From NCBI GenBank assembly GCA_018398585.1, contig JAGTTD010000010.1:761501-825500 (forward strand): a stretch of 64,000 nucleotides of DNA, in the 5' to 3' direction. The DNA comes from Simmondsia chinensis. Taxonomy: Eukaryota; Streptophyta; Magnoliopsida; Caryophyllales; Simmondsiaceae. The first letter of the stretch is position 1, and each line of letters opens with the position of its first letter. The notes beneath the pieces were generated by a model. That model was not told the origin of the DNA. It was given only the letters and a program-made list of their open reading frames with translations, and made no database searches. The translations under genes and the position numbers were made by a program. Of the stretch, positions 53,401-62,299 are shown piece by piece.

Positions 53401-56400
53401 GCAGGTCTTGGGAAAATTTTCTTGGAAAACTAGAAAATTTTGTAAATATGCCCTAGCCTTTTTATTTTTCGATTTTTTATCTTCTGGGTTGATATGAATA
53501 CCGCATAGATGTAAACTTTTATCGCAGGCTGCAAGAGAAAAAGATGGTTAAACTTCAATCTCCGAACTTTCATGTTTCAAGAACTAGACTTATCATATAC
53601 AATTTGCCAAAGTCTATGACTGAAAGGGAACTTAAAAGCCTCTGCATAGATGCTGTTACCTCGAAAGCTACAAAGCAACAGCCGGTTATTCGACAGGTTT
53701 GATATACTTGTTTTTCAGTTGAGGGCTTCAGTTTTTTCTTTGTTTTCATTAGCGGAGTAAATGAGCTAAGTCCGAGCTTGAGCTCTGGCACGTTAGACTC
53801 GAGGTTTGTCTCGCTATCATTCTAACAAAGCTCAAGCCATCGAGCCTGTACACTATGGACTTGTTTGACCAAGCTTTTTTATGAAAAAATGTCTTTTTAG
53901 AAAGAAATACTTTTTTCAAGATTTGAGGGTGTTTGGCTTGGGAAAAAAATCGCTTTCAAATAGAAACAGGAATTGAAAAATGGTGGTTCTCTTTTCAAGT
54001 AGAAGTAGAAGCAACATCTAAATATTTTTCGGACAAAATAACTTTATTGAAAGCACTCTGTACAAAAATGCTTTTGTAAAAAAGTGCTTCTAAAACGACA
54101 GTTTTCACAGCTTGGCCAAACAAGTGCTAAGTTTGAGCTTGGTTCCTCGTAGTTTGGCCTAAGCTCTATGAGCTTGAAGCTGAGCCTGCCTTGGGATCAA
54201 GCTGGCTCATTTTATCTCGAGCTTAAGCTAATCAATTTTTGCCGAGTAGCCACATTCAAGCTCGTAATTTAGCTAACCAAAGCACTTTCAAATAAAAGTA
54301 GAGGATTGTTTTTTTTTGCTTTTAAGCAGAAATAACAAAATGCCCCTATTCACAGCACTTTTTACAAAAAGTACTTATACAGAAAATGCTTATGACAGTC
54401 AAGTTTTTCACAATTGGGCCATACAGGTCCTAGTTTGGTTACCTAATAAATAGCTGAATGCAGATAAAGTTTCTGAAAGACACAAAGAAGGGAATAGTGA
54501 AGAGCCATTCGAGGGGAGTTGCATTTGTACAGTTCACAGAGCATCAACATGCACTGGTGGCTTTGCGAGTCCTTAATAACAATCCTGGTAACTTTTTCAT
54601 TTTTATTTTTTTTTTCATTTCCACTTTTGCGTGGCATCACAATACAGTACTTTATTATCATTTCTTGGGAATTTATCATTTAGGTATAGTGAAGATTTGA
54701 ACAGTTATTATTAAGATATCTTAACGTTTCAATGCAAACAATGAGGTACCCTAAAAATTAGTGATTTTACTACTCAGACACCCCGAAGTTTAAAATTTTT
54801 ATCGATGACAAACTCTGCTAAAATTTGATGAGCTTTATTGAAAAATATTGACATAGAATGCAATTCAAACAATAAGTAGATATTCTCTGTTGGACATAGA
54901 ATGCAATTCAAACAATAAGTAGATATTCTCTGTTGGAATATATTAAACTCTTTGCTAAAATTTGATGAGCTTTATTGAAAAATATTGACATAGAATGCAA
55001 TTCAAACAATAAGTAGATATTCTCCGTTGGAATATATTCCCAAAAATACTAACTCATAAGTTTGGCAATGTATGGTCATCTTCCACTAGAATTCTGTAAA
55101 CCTTACTTTTTGCTAAATGCACCAATCTATACATTATCGTAATCATGTACTACATGAGAACCAAGTTTTTCACTCCACTGGTGCCTACTGTTTTAAAGTT
55201 TGTTCAAATGGGTCTCTCGTCCTTTCTTTTGCTCAAATAGTCTTTTGTTTCATTTTATGCCATAAGTAGTCTCTCACTTGGTGATCAAAATTAGGTAAAA
55301 CTGACAAAGACGAGAGTCCAATTTAAACAAACTTATTAACATTAGTTACTATCTTGAATAAAAGTAAAAATGAGGGACTAATTTGAACAAAGTTAGAAAC
55401 ATTAAAGACCAATAGAATAAATAACTCAAACCGAGCCCTACTGATCATTACATACAGTAACATCAGTGGCCTTTGGTTAATTCTACAGAGACTTTTGGTG
55501 CTGAACATCGTCCCATTGTGGAATTTGCACTGGATAATGTTCACACATTAAGAAAAAGGGACATGAAGCTCCAAGAAGGATACCGGGTAACCAATAATGA
55601 TCACCCCCAAGAAACAACACCCGATAAATTGAGAAACGAGCACCGACCCATCAGTAAATTTCAAAAGATGGATCCTAGAGGAAATGACCAAAACGGTCCT
55701 CAAAACCGAGAAGCGAAGAAGAGAGAACGTTCAAAACTGTCTGGTGTGGAAAACGAGGAAAATTGGAGAAAAGATCGGAAGAAAGAACGCCCGGGTGCTG
55801 GCATAAAAGACCAAAACGCCCTTGAGAATCAGGAAGGGAAGAAGCCGACACGTTTGAAGTCGATAAGTAAGTGTATTATTCAGCTTTATACATTAAAATT
55901 TTGGTCAAGAATCTGCTGACTTATAGAAGTGAAGAACAGTGTTGGTCATAATAGCGGTACCAAAAGCATAAACTCTTAGTAAATAATAGGTGCAATTAAT
56001 AATTTAAGAGTTAGAGTGATAAAAATAGTAAAAGAGAGAATATAAATATTTTTTTTTTAGAAGGTAAGGAGAAAATGGAGCTCACCCTAGTGAGCCAACA
56101 TATACAATCCTTTCGAGGTTCTGCAACCTAGGAATCATCGATCATATCCAAAGTGACCACCAAATCTGCTGTCTGACTATCGTCTCTAAAACTATCAGAA
56201 ACCTAAATAATGTTGAACGTAGCAAGTGTTTCTCAGATATCCTCAATAATGGAAAAAAAATATATGGATATGTGTTATAATATGTGTTATGCATCAAAAA
56301 AACACACCTTATCTTATTATTTGCAATGATATATGAACACCCTTTTTAAACTGGAAGACACTTATACATGTCCACCACTAACAACAACAATAATAGACCC

Positions 56401-56671
56401 AGTGCCTCAAGGGTTCCTGCCTAAGCGGAGTTTTGGGGGTGGATGCACGCAACCTTATCCCTTCTGGGTGTAATCCTGCCGAGAGGTTGTTTCCGAGGAC
56501 TCCCAACCTTATGAGGTTGGCTACACGAGGACTTTCCAAGAGGTCACCCATCCTGTTACTACTCTCGCCCACGTATGCTTAACATCGGAGTTGTAATGAG
56601 ATCCGGTGCATTAGTGCCTGATAAATGAACCCTACACCCCATGCTGACCATACATGCCTCATTACACATAT

Positions 56672-56720
<49 letters not shown>

Positions 56721-57007
56721 CGCGTTTTTTACTAACAGAGGAAGTCAAATCATCAGGTACCAAAACCGAGGACTTCAATGGGGACGAGATGCAAGCGCAG
56801 AAGAGGAAGAAGAACGTGAATCGATTAGAAGAGGGCGAGACGAGGAAGAGGAAGAGAAGTAAGAAGAACAAAGAGCCACAAGGTAAAGATGTGGTGGATA
56901 AACTTGACATGCTAATAGAACAATATAGATCTAAGTTTTCCCATAATAACTCTGATAAATCTAAGTTCGGTTCCAAGCAACAAATTCGGAGATGGTTCGA
57001 GTCATAG
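36832..57007 (+). CDS. Multi-RRM nucleolar RNA-binding protein, RBM28/Nop4 family
   Basis: Eighteen exons: 36832-36991, 37889-37925, 41006-41136, 41787-41882, 41970-42048, 45929-46062, 47114-47253, 48047-48097, 48179-48261, 48342-48396, 49240-49354, 50835-51333, 51895-52108, 52658-52728, 53528-53696, 54464-54587, 55489-55866, 56739-57007. They join in phase to 934 aa. RRM1 (about 18-95) has VFVSNLPY and GFGFVQF. A degenerate RRM-like unit (about 170-258) has VMLGGL. RRM3 (about 263-345) has LIVRNLPF and GFAFIKF. An acidic linker ([12 protein letters not shown]) is followed by RRM4 (about 488-575, [15 protein letters not shown]) and RRM5 (about 640-722, [15 protein letters not shown]). The C-terminus is highly basic and ends RRWFES. 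The domain order matches RBM28/yeast Nop4, which act in 60S ribosome biogenesis. The exact plant role is inferred. Introns hold many insertions, including a whole LTR element. Confidence 0.92.
37203..37385 (-). mobile_element. SINE with part of 5S head, tail without TTG
   Basis: On the minus strand the 5S head is cut at its A box side and starts near CCGGAGAATAGTAGTACCAG, GATGGGTGACCTCCTGGGAG and GTCCTCACCCTCAGG. The shared 3' domain follows, ending GAGGCACTGGGTATGTTCC. The tail GGGTATGTTCC replaces TTG repeats and recurs in the copy at 57780-57985. Confidence 0.75.
37600..37860 (+). mobile_element. TRIM-like repeat
   Basis: Two direct copies of GCTTAAAYTWTTGGGATAGTT...TGACATG lie at about 37610-37645 and 37795-37830, each followed by a TGATATTAGAGC or TGGTATCAAAATGAGC primer-site-like sequence. 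The second primer-site-like copy after the right repeat suggests more than one unit or a recombinant. It lies in RBM28-like intron 1. Confidence 0.45.
38705..38850 (-). mobile_element. SINE inside a MITE
   Basis: On the minus strand it reads AGGTTAGGCACCACTCG, GGGATAAGATTACGTACATC, CTGGCAGGAGCCTCTATGAG, GCACTGGGTTGTTGTTGCTG. MITE sequence of the GGAAAATGTTTTCC family flanks it on both sides. Confidence 0.7.
39173..39609. mobile_element. hAT-like GAGC element with 8-bp TSD
   Basis: It begins TAGGGGTGTATTTGAGCTGAG and ends GGTTCATTTACGCCCCTA. Flanks ATTCCAGT (39165-39172) and ATTTCTGT (39610-39617) match at 6 of 8 bases. It is in RBM28-like intron 2. Confidence 0.7.
39764..40838. mobile_element. 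Longer hAT-like GAGC element
   Basis: The left end is TAGGGGAGTAAATGAGCC and the right end GCGACTCATGTACACCCCTA, with GAGC-rich arms of about 140 and 115 bp. The roughly 800-bp interior is AT-rich and includes a (TA)n run (40022-40062) and a duplicated GGCATGCAGAGGA-type segment (about 40515-40600). Flanks ATGGCAAC and ACAGCAAG agree at 5 of 8 positions. Confidence 0.6.
41470..41496 (+). repeat. Run of 27 G
   Basis: A T run is followed by an uninterrupted G run in RBM28-like intron 3, inside AAAGCACTTTT-family MITE sequence (about 41226-41650). A shorter G run lies at about 35419-35433 and a C run at about 47828-47848. Confidence 0.9.
43387..43605 (+). CDS. PTB-like RRM fragment inside the LTR element
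   Basis: The 72-aa frame starts at an ATG and reads [30 protein letters not shown]. This resembles an RRM of plant polypyrimidine-tract-binding proteins ([22 protein letters not shown]). The frame stops at TGA (43603-43605), where the next frame's ATG starts on the last base. The RRM seems to continue in that frame as MNIHVHNP. Whether it is translated is unknown. Confidence 0.6.
   Translation: MSTLLVTVWDLLYPITKDVLHQVFSPYGWLEEIKITLTSTLKVEARVVFASKEDAELHEQGYMEGASTTNVV
43605..44414 (+). CDS. Unknown protein of the LTR element
   Basis: Starting at ATG 43605, this frame gives about 269 aa. It begins [17 protein letters not shown], which looks like the last strand of an RRM. Then come acidic stretches ([17 protein letters not shown]) and a basic C-terminus ([14 protein letters not shown]). 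It runs through the purine tract and about 50 nt into the right LTR, so the end is probably not natural. I see no gag zinc knuckle or enzyme motif. Confidence 0.45.
   Translation: MNIHVHNPTPQVSLEDCRDHGERSSTEELKASFRDLTEVVARLCDSRGVKFELPPQPQPGCDVMTEISSDSDVAREKPEEPTNVQNLLKANLLCPEPEDDFEVDIITVEDVESKHVDYSNVNDDIAATDKIVAMGSKSKTKSLLMNSVREWPLKSQELGCDVITMLVKLFFVDLWNSWSEAPGASVKIQEALDSSRSSTPHHHLKPQISRRDIQKIKVKARVWERFPRTGIGTKHSSHITSLRTRMISRGRDCHDPRKSNSYFLAFGFL
46720..47060. repeat. Repeat of the 'GTGTCAATTTAGTCC' family
   Basis: ATTGTATCAATTTAATCC and the inverted GGATTAAATTGACACAATTG near the other end are an imperfect terminal inverted repeat. It ends about 60 bp before an RBM28-like exon (47114). Confidence 0.55.
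47530..47728. mobile_element. Short TIR/MITE element
   Basis: It begins GGGCCTATTTGGTATCG and TTTTTTGTTTGTAGTTTTC, and ends AAAATTGCAAACAAAAAATG with ATGTCAAATAGGCC. The ends are clear inverted repeats. Confidence 0.7.
48435..48580 (+). repeat. 69-bp tandem duplication
   Basis: GCGTCAGTGAAAAAATTAA, GGCTCTTTAGTTC and CTTATATCTAATTTTCCAAT are repeated in tandem at 48435 and 48504. Confidence 0.85.
48616..48970. mobile_element. MITE, GGAAAATGTTTTCC family, bounded copy
   Basis: It starts GGCTGCATTTGGTTTGAC and ends CAACAAACGGAGCC. The interior has CCATGGAGGAGAAAATGAC and related words found in the other copies. It lies in RBM28-like intron 10. Confidence 0.6.
49457..49874. mobile_element. hAT-like GAGC element
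   Basis: It begins TAGGGTGTAAATGAGCTG and ends GCCCATATACACCCCTG, with many GAGCCGAGCC/GGCTCG words between. No clear target duplication is seen. It is in RBM28-like intron 11. Confidence 0.65.
50040..50460. repeat. Unnamed repeat with TTACATAACG words
   Basis: TGTCGTTATGTAACAACC, CATGTAACATCTAACTC, TTATGTAACGGCCAATATG and the following TTTATTTGATTTCATGG also occur near 7322-7420, 26800-26890, 52490-52620 and 57030-57070. No ends were established. Confidence 0.4.
51590..51855. mobile_element. TIR element, 'TACCTAAGTGATAA' family
   Basis: GATAAAATTTTAAAYTATCA and TGGTACCTAAGTGATAAAAT are repeated about three times in direct order, then inverted-type GGGGTACTTATATGATAAA follows. It ends about 40 bp before an RBM28-like exon. 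Confidence 0.5.
53755..54250. mobile_element. hAT-like GAGC element split by a MITE
   Basis: GAGC-rich arms lie at 53755-53857 and about 54131-54250. The middle is the MITE at 53858-54130. It is in RBM28-like intron 15. Confidence 0.55.
53858..54130. mobile_element. MITE, AAAGCACTTTT family, nested
   Basis: It begins GGACTTGTTTGACCAAGC and ends CAGCTTGGCCAAACAAGTGC, a clear inverted repeat. The interior has AAAAGTGCTTCTAAAAC and related words. Confidence 0.65.
54848..55035 (+). repeat. Partial tandem triplication
   Basis: GACATAGAATGCAATTCAAA followed by CAATAAGTAGATATTCTCYG occurs at about 54850, 54893 and 54987. The larger AAAATTTGATGAGCTTTATT unit precedes two of them. Confidence 0.8.
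55180..55440. mobile_element. TIR/MITE-like element
   Basis: TTTAAAGTTTGTTCAAATGG near the left and ATTTGAACAAAGTTAGAAAC near the right are inverted. It matches 14455-14735. It ends about 50 bp before an RBM28-like exon. Confidence 0.6.
56378..56635 (-). mobile_element. Full-length 5S-headed SINE
   Basis: On the minus strand it starts GTAGGGTTCATTTATCAGGC, then ACTAATGCACCGGATCTCAT, CCGATGTTAAGCATACG, the GAGAGTAGTAACAGGATGGG and TGACCTCTTGG blocks and a duplicated AACCTCATAAGGTTGG junction. The shared 3' domain and TTGTTGTTG tail follow. The first 20 nt differ from true 5S and are shared with the copy at 61101-61361. Confidence 0.85.
56672..56718 (+). repeat. (TA)n microsatellite next to a splice acceptor
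   Basis: About 20 TA units lie 20 bp before the acceptor of the last RBM28-like exon (56739). A short CGTTTTTTACTAACAG remains as the pyrimidine tract and possible branch site. Confidence 0.9.
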
Positions 57008-57129
57008 TAGTATCGGGAATCAAATAAATGCAGTTACATAACGTGATGTCTGGTACGTAACAGATTTTGGACTAGCTGTAATTTTTGATTTGCGATATGG
57101 TGCGATGAAGAAGGATAGTGAAAGAAATT

Positions 57130-57780
57130 AATGTTTTCTTGCGGTTCTGTTTGTTTTGAAGGAAAATTTTTTCTGTCACATTTTTGTAATTTTATCATAG
57201 AAAGGATTAGCAAGAATTACCGTTGAGGAAAAATGTTCCCCGTAGAGAGGAAGTTCACTTTATTTTAGAGTTATTTACTCTGTTGATTCTTGATATTTCT
57301 AAGTTTGCTTAAGTGAGTTCTTCATCGTTTCTTTTGTTTAATGAGTTCCTAATATCTACGCTCAATTAAGCTTGATGTAGGTCCTTTTGTACTTGTTTAA
57401 GTTCAAATATGTGATTTAATTTGTATCATAAATATTAGAATCTTAAGATAAATAACTGATAAAGTTTTGGGTTATTAACACTAAAGGTTTCTGTATTTTA
57501 TCTATCGAGTTAATTTAGTTCTTGTATTTTTAATTATATCAATTTAATTCTTGTGCGATTGATATTGTGTCAATTTAGTCCCCATTATAAAATTTACGTT
57601 AAATTGCTAACAAAATTTTAATGGCTTGGTCATGGAATTGTTCAAGTTGAGCCAATGGGTGAATTTGTAGCGGGTAACTTATATTTAATGTGACTGTGTC
57701 GTTAAAAATTATGTTAATAACTTTTGACACAAAATAAATTATATAAAAATTAAATTATAAATTATAAAAAGGAAAAAAAG
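57130..57780. repeat. MITE debris downstream of the RBM28-like gene
   Basis: The region holds a GTTTGTTTTGAAGGAAAATT copy (57150-57260), a TTTGTTTAATGAGTTCC piece (57290-57440) and a GTGTCAATTTAGTCC copy (57470-57770). No gene is seen. Confidence 0.45.
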
Positions 57781-57985
57781 GAACATACCCAGTGCCTTAA
57801 AAGCTTTCGCCTACGTAGGGTCTGGAGGGGATGGATGTACGTAGCCTTCCCCCTTCAGGGTGTTAACCTGAAGAGATGCTGTTTTTTAATGCCTCCAACC
57901 TGAGGGTGAGGACTTTTCAGGAGGTCACCTATTCTGGTATTACTTTCGTTCAAGTACGTTTAACTTTGGAGTTCTAATTAAGTAC
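57780..57985 (-). mobile_element. 5S-headed SINE, head truncated, tail without TTG
   Basis: On the minus strand the head begins TTAGAACTCCAAAGTTAAAC, GTACTTGAACGAAAGTAAT and AGGTGACCTCCTGAAAAGTC, then CTCACCCTCAGGTTGG and the shared 3' domain. It ends CACTGGGTATGTTCC, as in 37203-37385. Confidence 0.75.
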
Positions 57986-58342
57986 AAAGTTTTTTGGTAT
58001 AAATATCTATAAATTTTTTTATTTATATTATTTATTAAAAAGAAAGAAGAAGAGAGAGAGGAGTCAAAAGGTGGAAGGTGTACTTATCAGTGCGATCATC
58101 ACGCACAGCTGCGGGATGTAACCTGCCTCCCCTTCTCTCTGCCTACGTATCCTAATCTTATTTGCCACGATATCAGCCTTTCTCCCAACTAAACATTAAA
58201 AAAATAATTAGTATTATTCCGTATAATCTACGGAAGGTATTTATATTTTTAAATATAATTTATGTAGAATTACATTAGAATTGTATTTAATTTTATAAAA
58301 GATATAATATTATATATTTTTACAAAATTACATAGTAAAGAT
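57986..58342. other. AT-rich intergenic DNA
   Basis: A short GC-richer island (58070-58150) and AT-rich sequence are present. No gene or repeat can be named. Confidence 0.45.
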
Positions 58343-58726
58343 TAGGGGTGTATTTAAGCCGAGCCGAGCCGAGCCGAGCCGCCAAGCTCGAAGCTCGTCG
58401 AGCTTTAAAAATTCAGGCTCGAGCTTGGCTCGTTAAAAGCTCGGGCTCGGATCGGTTCGCTATAAGCTTGGCAAGCTTCGCCTTAAGCCTGTAATATTCC
58501 GGCTCATTTAAGCTCAATACAGGCTCGTTTGGGATTTTTTAAGTTCGGGCTTGGCTCATTTAGGCTCTAATGTAGCTTCATTGAGCAATATTTAAGCAAA
58601 TATATTATAATAAAAAAGGCTCGTTTAGGCTCGCGAGCCTATGTGCTCGAGCTTCACTAGACTCGAGCTTTATTACGAGCCTACTCGCGAGGGCTCGCGA
58701 GCTGGCTCCGCTCATTTACACCCCTG
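58343..58726. mobile_element. hAT-like GAGC element with 8-bp TSD
   Basis: It begins TAGGGGTGTATTTAAGCC and four GAGCC repeats, and ends GCTCATTTACACCCCTG. Flanks GTAAAGAT (58335-58342) and GTCAAGAT (58727-58734) match at 7 of 8 bases. Confidence 0.8.
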
Positions 58727-58987
58727 GTCAAGATATTGAATTTCTTTTTTTTCCTTTTTTATAACTTTGAATATTAAATGACCATCTTTTAGGATTGTTT
58801 ATATTGGAGTTTTTTTATGACACTCCTTTAGAACTACTTGGATTGGATTTTAGAGGCTTTTGGGGTGAGGGTATTTGGCAATAATATTTAGAAGATCGTC
58901 AATTAAATATTAGCACCTTTAAATTTATTGTATTAATTTTTTAGTTTATAAACTTTATAAAATAATATTTAATCTAAAAAAATTATA

Positions 58988-60386
58988 CAAAAACAACAAC
59001 ATTCCCAGTGTCACAATAGCTCCCACTTGCGCAGCGTCTGGAGGGGTACGATGTACGCAGCCTTACCCCATCAGGGCGAGACCCTGATGAGAAACTGTTT
59101 TCGAAGATTCCTAGCCTAGTAGTTAGAAAATTGTCAAGAACCTGTAAAAAGAGCATGAAGGGGGTAAGTAGGGATCATGTAGGAAGCATGCAAGGGAGCA
59201 AGTTGGGTCTAGATGTCATGTGAGGGGTGTAAGTGTACAGACAAGTATAGAAAGTATCATCGGCGATTAGTGCGACCTCAAGGAAACAAATCCTAGGAGC
59301 ACTAATCGAACAACGTACACCCGTATTGCGGTCGTACAAATGAGCCCACAGCAGAGGCGTGGTACTAGAACTTTGTTATGGGCTACTTGAGCTCCTACTC
59401 CTCTAAATCAATTACCCCTAGAACTACCCTCCGCTGAGCTCTAACTAGGGACATCTCTTCATTTAGGTTGAGGTATATGAGGTCCTGATGAATTGTTCTC
59501 ATCCAACTCTTTTTAGGCTGGCCTCTTCCTCTCTTCCCGTCTATAGTATGAAGTTGTTTGCATCCTCTCGCTGGGGCAGTGGCGGGACTCCAACCAACTA
59601 TTTTTAGGCCGGCCTCTACCTTTCTTCTCGTTTGTGGAACTGTCTCCATCCAACCTTGGAGCCTAAACGCCCAACAAATGCCCATACTAGCTAGGCATAC
59701 AAGCATCCTCACGGACCCCCCCAATCGGACATACTTATACTAATCCTCCCCAGGGCTCTATCTAGTGCCATATTTTTATTTAGGTTGAGTATGTGAGGTC
59801 CTTACGAATTGTCTCCATCCAACTCTTCTTTGGCCTTCCTCTCCCTCTCTTCCCGTTTGTTATCTGGAGTTGTTCACATCTCCTGACAGGGGCAATGGTG
59901 GGTCTGCTCTGATCCAATCTTGACGCCTTCTGTGCTTGGCCTAATTGAGGTGCTGGACTTAAATTTCATACACTCTGTCTTATATCTACGTAGTTCTAGA
60001 CTTTTTGGATTCTAAGGCCATCCTTCAGAGGTTTAGTTTCTCGTTGACCTCCTCCCTAGATTCTCCCACCATAACTATATCATCTGCGAAAAGCATGCAC
60101 CAAGGTACGTCTCCTTGGATATGCCCAGTAAGCTCGTTCATAATCAGAATGAACAGAAAGAGACTCCAGGCTGATCCTTGGTGTATCCTCACTGTAATGG
60201 AAAAAGTATCTATCTCTTCTTCTGTTGTGCGTACATTAGTTTGGGTATCTTCGTGCATATCCTTTATGGCTCGTATATAGGGCTCGTGGATGCCTTTCCC
60301 TTCCAGGACCCTCCTTAGGACCTCTCTCAGTACTCTATCATATGCTTTCTCCAAATCAATGAAGACCATGTAAAGATCCTTCTGTC
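58988..60386 (-). mobile_element. 5'-truncated RTE-type LINE with TSD
   Basis: Imperfect duplications AATCTAAAAAAATTATA (58971-58987) and AATCTAAAAAATTATA (60387-60402) bound about 1.4 kb. Minus-strand frames include a reverse-transcriptase core at 60369-60025 (VFIDLEKAYDRV, HQGSA, MLFADDIVMVGE) and a C-terminal frame at 59724-59395 (GRGQPKKSWMRTIHQDLIYL). The reading frame is broken between them. The 3' end (58988-59125) is the SINE 3' domain with a GTTGTTGTTTTTG tail. It is a dead fragment; the endonuclease part is missing by truncation. Confidence 0.9.
60025..60369 (-). pseudogene. LINE reverse transcriptase core (fragment)
   Basis: The 114-codon frame has the RT palm motifs DLEKAYDRV and CMLFADDIVMV (catalytic YADD-type, here FADD) with HQGSA between them, as in RTE-clade LINEs. 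It has no start and no downstream continuity. Confidence 0.85.
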
Positions 60387-60754
60387 AATCTAAAAAATTA
60401 TATTTATTTAATAAAATAGTTTAAATATTGATATATAAGGGTGCAAAATAGGCTTTGGTTTCATTCTTTATGCTATTATTTGAATTATTTTATTAAATAA
60501 ATGTAATTTCTTTTTGGCTAAAAAAGTATTTCACGAAGTTTGTTAACTAAAAAAATTAATATATAAATCTTATGAGACTAATGCGTAATTTGACGGAAAC
60601 ATATAACATTATTATTAGGGTAATAATGATAATGTCAGAGCTTTGTGATTTATATTTAGTGTTAGTTGCATCAGTGCTCTTAATTATTAGCCTCACAACA
60701 CCACCACCTGAAAGACATTACATGAATAATAAACTATCGAGATTTTGTAAAAAA

Positions 60755-60874
60755 TTGAGTCCTCGAAAATAGTATTTCTTTAGAGTAGTACTTCGAAAGA
60801 AAAAGGCTACATATATCCACCCTTCCGACCTCGTCTATGCGGGAGCTCTTGTGGCACTGGATTTGCTGTTGTTG
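60755..60874 (+). mobile_element. 5'-truncated SINE with 20-bp TSD
   Basis: The 20-bp flanks at 60735-60754 and 60875-60894 (TATCGAGATTTTGTAAA then three A) are identical. Inside are AAAGGCTACATATATCCACC, CTATGCGGGAGCTC, GTGGCACTGG and a TTGCTGTTGTTG tail. Confidence 0.85.
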
Positions 60875-61100
60875 TATCGAGATTTTGTAAAAAAATATAA
60901 AAGTAAGGCGTGCAACAATTGACCATATCACAGTAACTAAAGTATAAGGACTAATTCGATGCAATCGAACACAACACAATAGAATTTTAAAAATCAAATT
61001 CGAACGAAAGAATGTTATGTTTTATTTTTAGTTAATTAACATACTTGCTATATCTTATTACTTTTAATGTAGTATAAACTTGATACCGAATTAATATCAC

Positions 61101-61361
61101 GACAACAACAACAACAACATATCCAATGCCTCAATGGCTTCTGCATAAGCAAGGTCTGGGAGAGGTGGTTGTACGCAACCTTACCCCTTCAGGGTGTAAC
61201 CCTGGCGAGATGTTGTTTCCGATGACCCCCATCCTGACAGGGATGACGACACGAGGATTTCCTAGAAGGTTACTCATCCCGGTACTATTCTCGCTAAAGG
61301 ACGCTTAACTTCGGAATTCGAATGAGATCTGGTGCCTTAGTATTTGGTAAATAAATCCTAC
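61101..61361 (-). mobile_element. Full-length 5S-headed SINE
   Basis: On the minus strand: GTAGGATTTATTTACCAAAT, ACTAAGGCACCAGATCTCAT, CCGAAGTTAAGCGTCCTTTA, GCGAGAATAGTACCGGGATG and AGTAACCTTCTAGG, then the Angio-type 3' domain ending CATTGGATATGTTGTTG and TTG repeats. Confidence 0.85.
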
Positions 61362-61496
61362 TAAATTAGTATAACAATAAAACATAATCAGCATGCATTC
61401 TACTTTCGATATAAGTTAATTAGCTTATAAAATCATTAATATTATTTTTATTATTTAATAAGTTTTGAATTTTTGATCAATGCCCACTATTGGAAT

Positions 61497-61724
61497 GTGT
61501 TGTTGTTAACCTCTTCAGTGTTCCAAGGGCTCTCGTCTAAGCAGGATTTTGGGAGGTAGATGTACACATCCTTTCTCTTTCAGGGTACCTTGAAGGGAGG
61601 CCATTTCCGAGTATCCCCAACTCGAGGGGTGCAACATAAGAACATCCTAAGAGGTCACCCCTATTGATACTGCTCTCACCCTAGCACGCTCAACTTTGAA
61701 GTTCTGATGAGATTCGTGCGTTAG
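61497..61724 (-). mobile_element. Full-length 5S-headed SINE with 16-bp TSD
   Basis: Flanks TGCCCACTATTGGAAT (61481-61496) and TGCCCATTATTGGAAT (61725-61740) bound it. On the minus strand the head reads CTAACGCACGAATCTCATCA, CAAAGTTGAGCGTGCTAGG, GTGAGAGCAGTATCAATAG and GGTGACCTCTTAGGATG, then CGAGTTGGGGATACTCGG and the shared 3' domain. Confidence 0.85.
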
Positions 61725-61744
61725 TGCCCATTATTGGAATAACC

Positions 61745-62000
61745 ATAACTATATTAATTTATTTTGTCAGAAAATATTCTTTTATCCATATTTTATTGTT
61801 TATTTGCGCACCTTTATAATAAGTACAAATGCTCCAAATATTTTTCTCCCTGAGCTTGATTAAGTATGGATTTTATATAAATTTATAAAATTAAATTATT
61901 CTTTTATTTAGAAAACAAAATATTTTTGTGAAAATATTGTGATTAAAAATTATTTAATAAAAATATTTTCATTAAACCCAAAAGAGCTTAAATTTTAACA
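61745..62000. other. AT-rich intergenic DNA
   Basis: No gene is seen. AT-rich sequence fills the space between the SINE and the next LINE. Confidence 0.5.
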
Positions 62001-62015
62001 ACGCATCACTTACTA

Positions 62016-62266
62016 CAACAATAACAACAACAAACCCGGTGCCACTAAGGGCTTCCGCCAAAAGCGGGGTCTGGAGAGGGTAGATGTACGCAGCATTCCC
62101 CCTTCAGGGGGCTACCCTGAAGAGAGGTTGTTTCCTAGGACCCCCAGCCTAAGAAGACGGTCTTGCATCCATCAGCCAAAGACCTGGCAAACATCAGAAA
62201 GCATAAGTATGGCCTACAAAAAAAAAAAAAAAAAGGGTAGATGAGAAAAGGAAAGAGAACGAGAAA

Positions 62267-62299
<33 letters not shown>

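Larger units (their letters stand above)
58890..60595. mobile_element. MITE ('TAGGGTAAATTGCAT' family) split by a LINE
   Basis: Sequence outside the LINE follows the 31398-31665 element: TGTATTAATTTTTTAGTTTA, AACTTTATAAAATAATATTT, then after the LINE ATTTATTTAATAAAATAGTT and TTTTATTAAATAAATGTAAT. The outer ends are decayed. Confidence 0.6.

Noticed and set aside
60025..60369. An active LINE reverse transcriptase
   Set aside because: The element is 5'-truncated, lacks the endonuclease and its frame is broken downstream.
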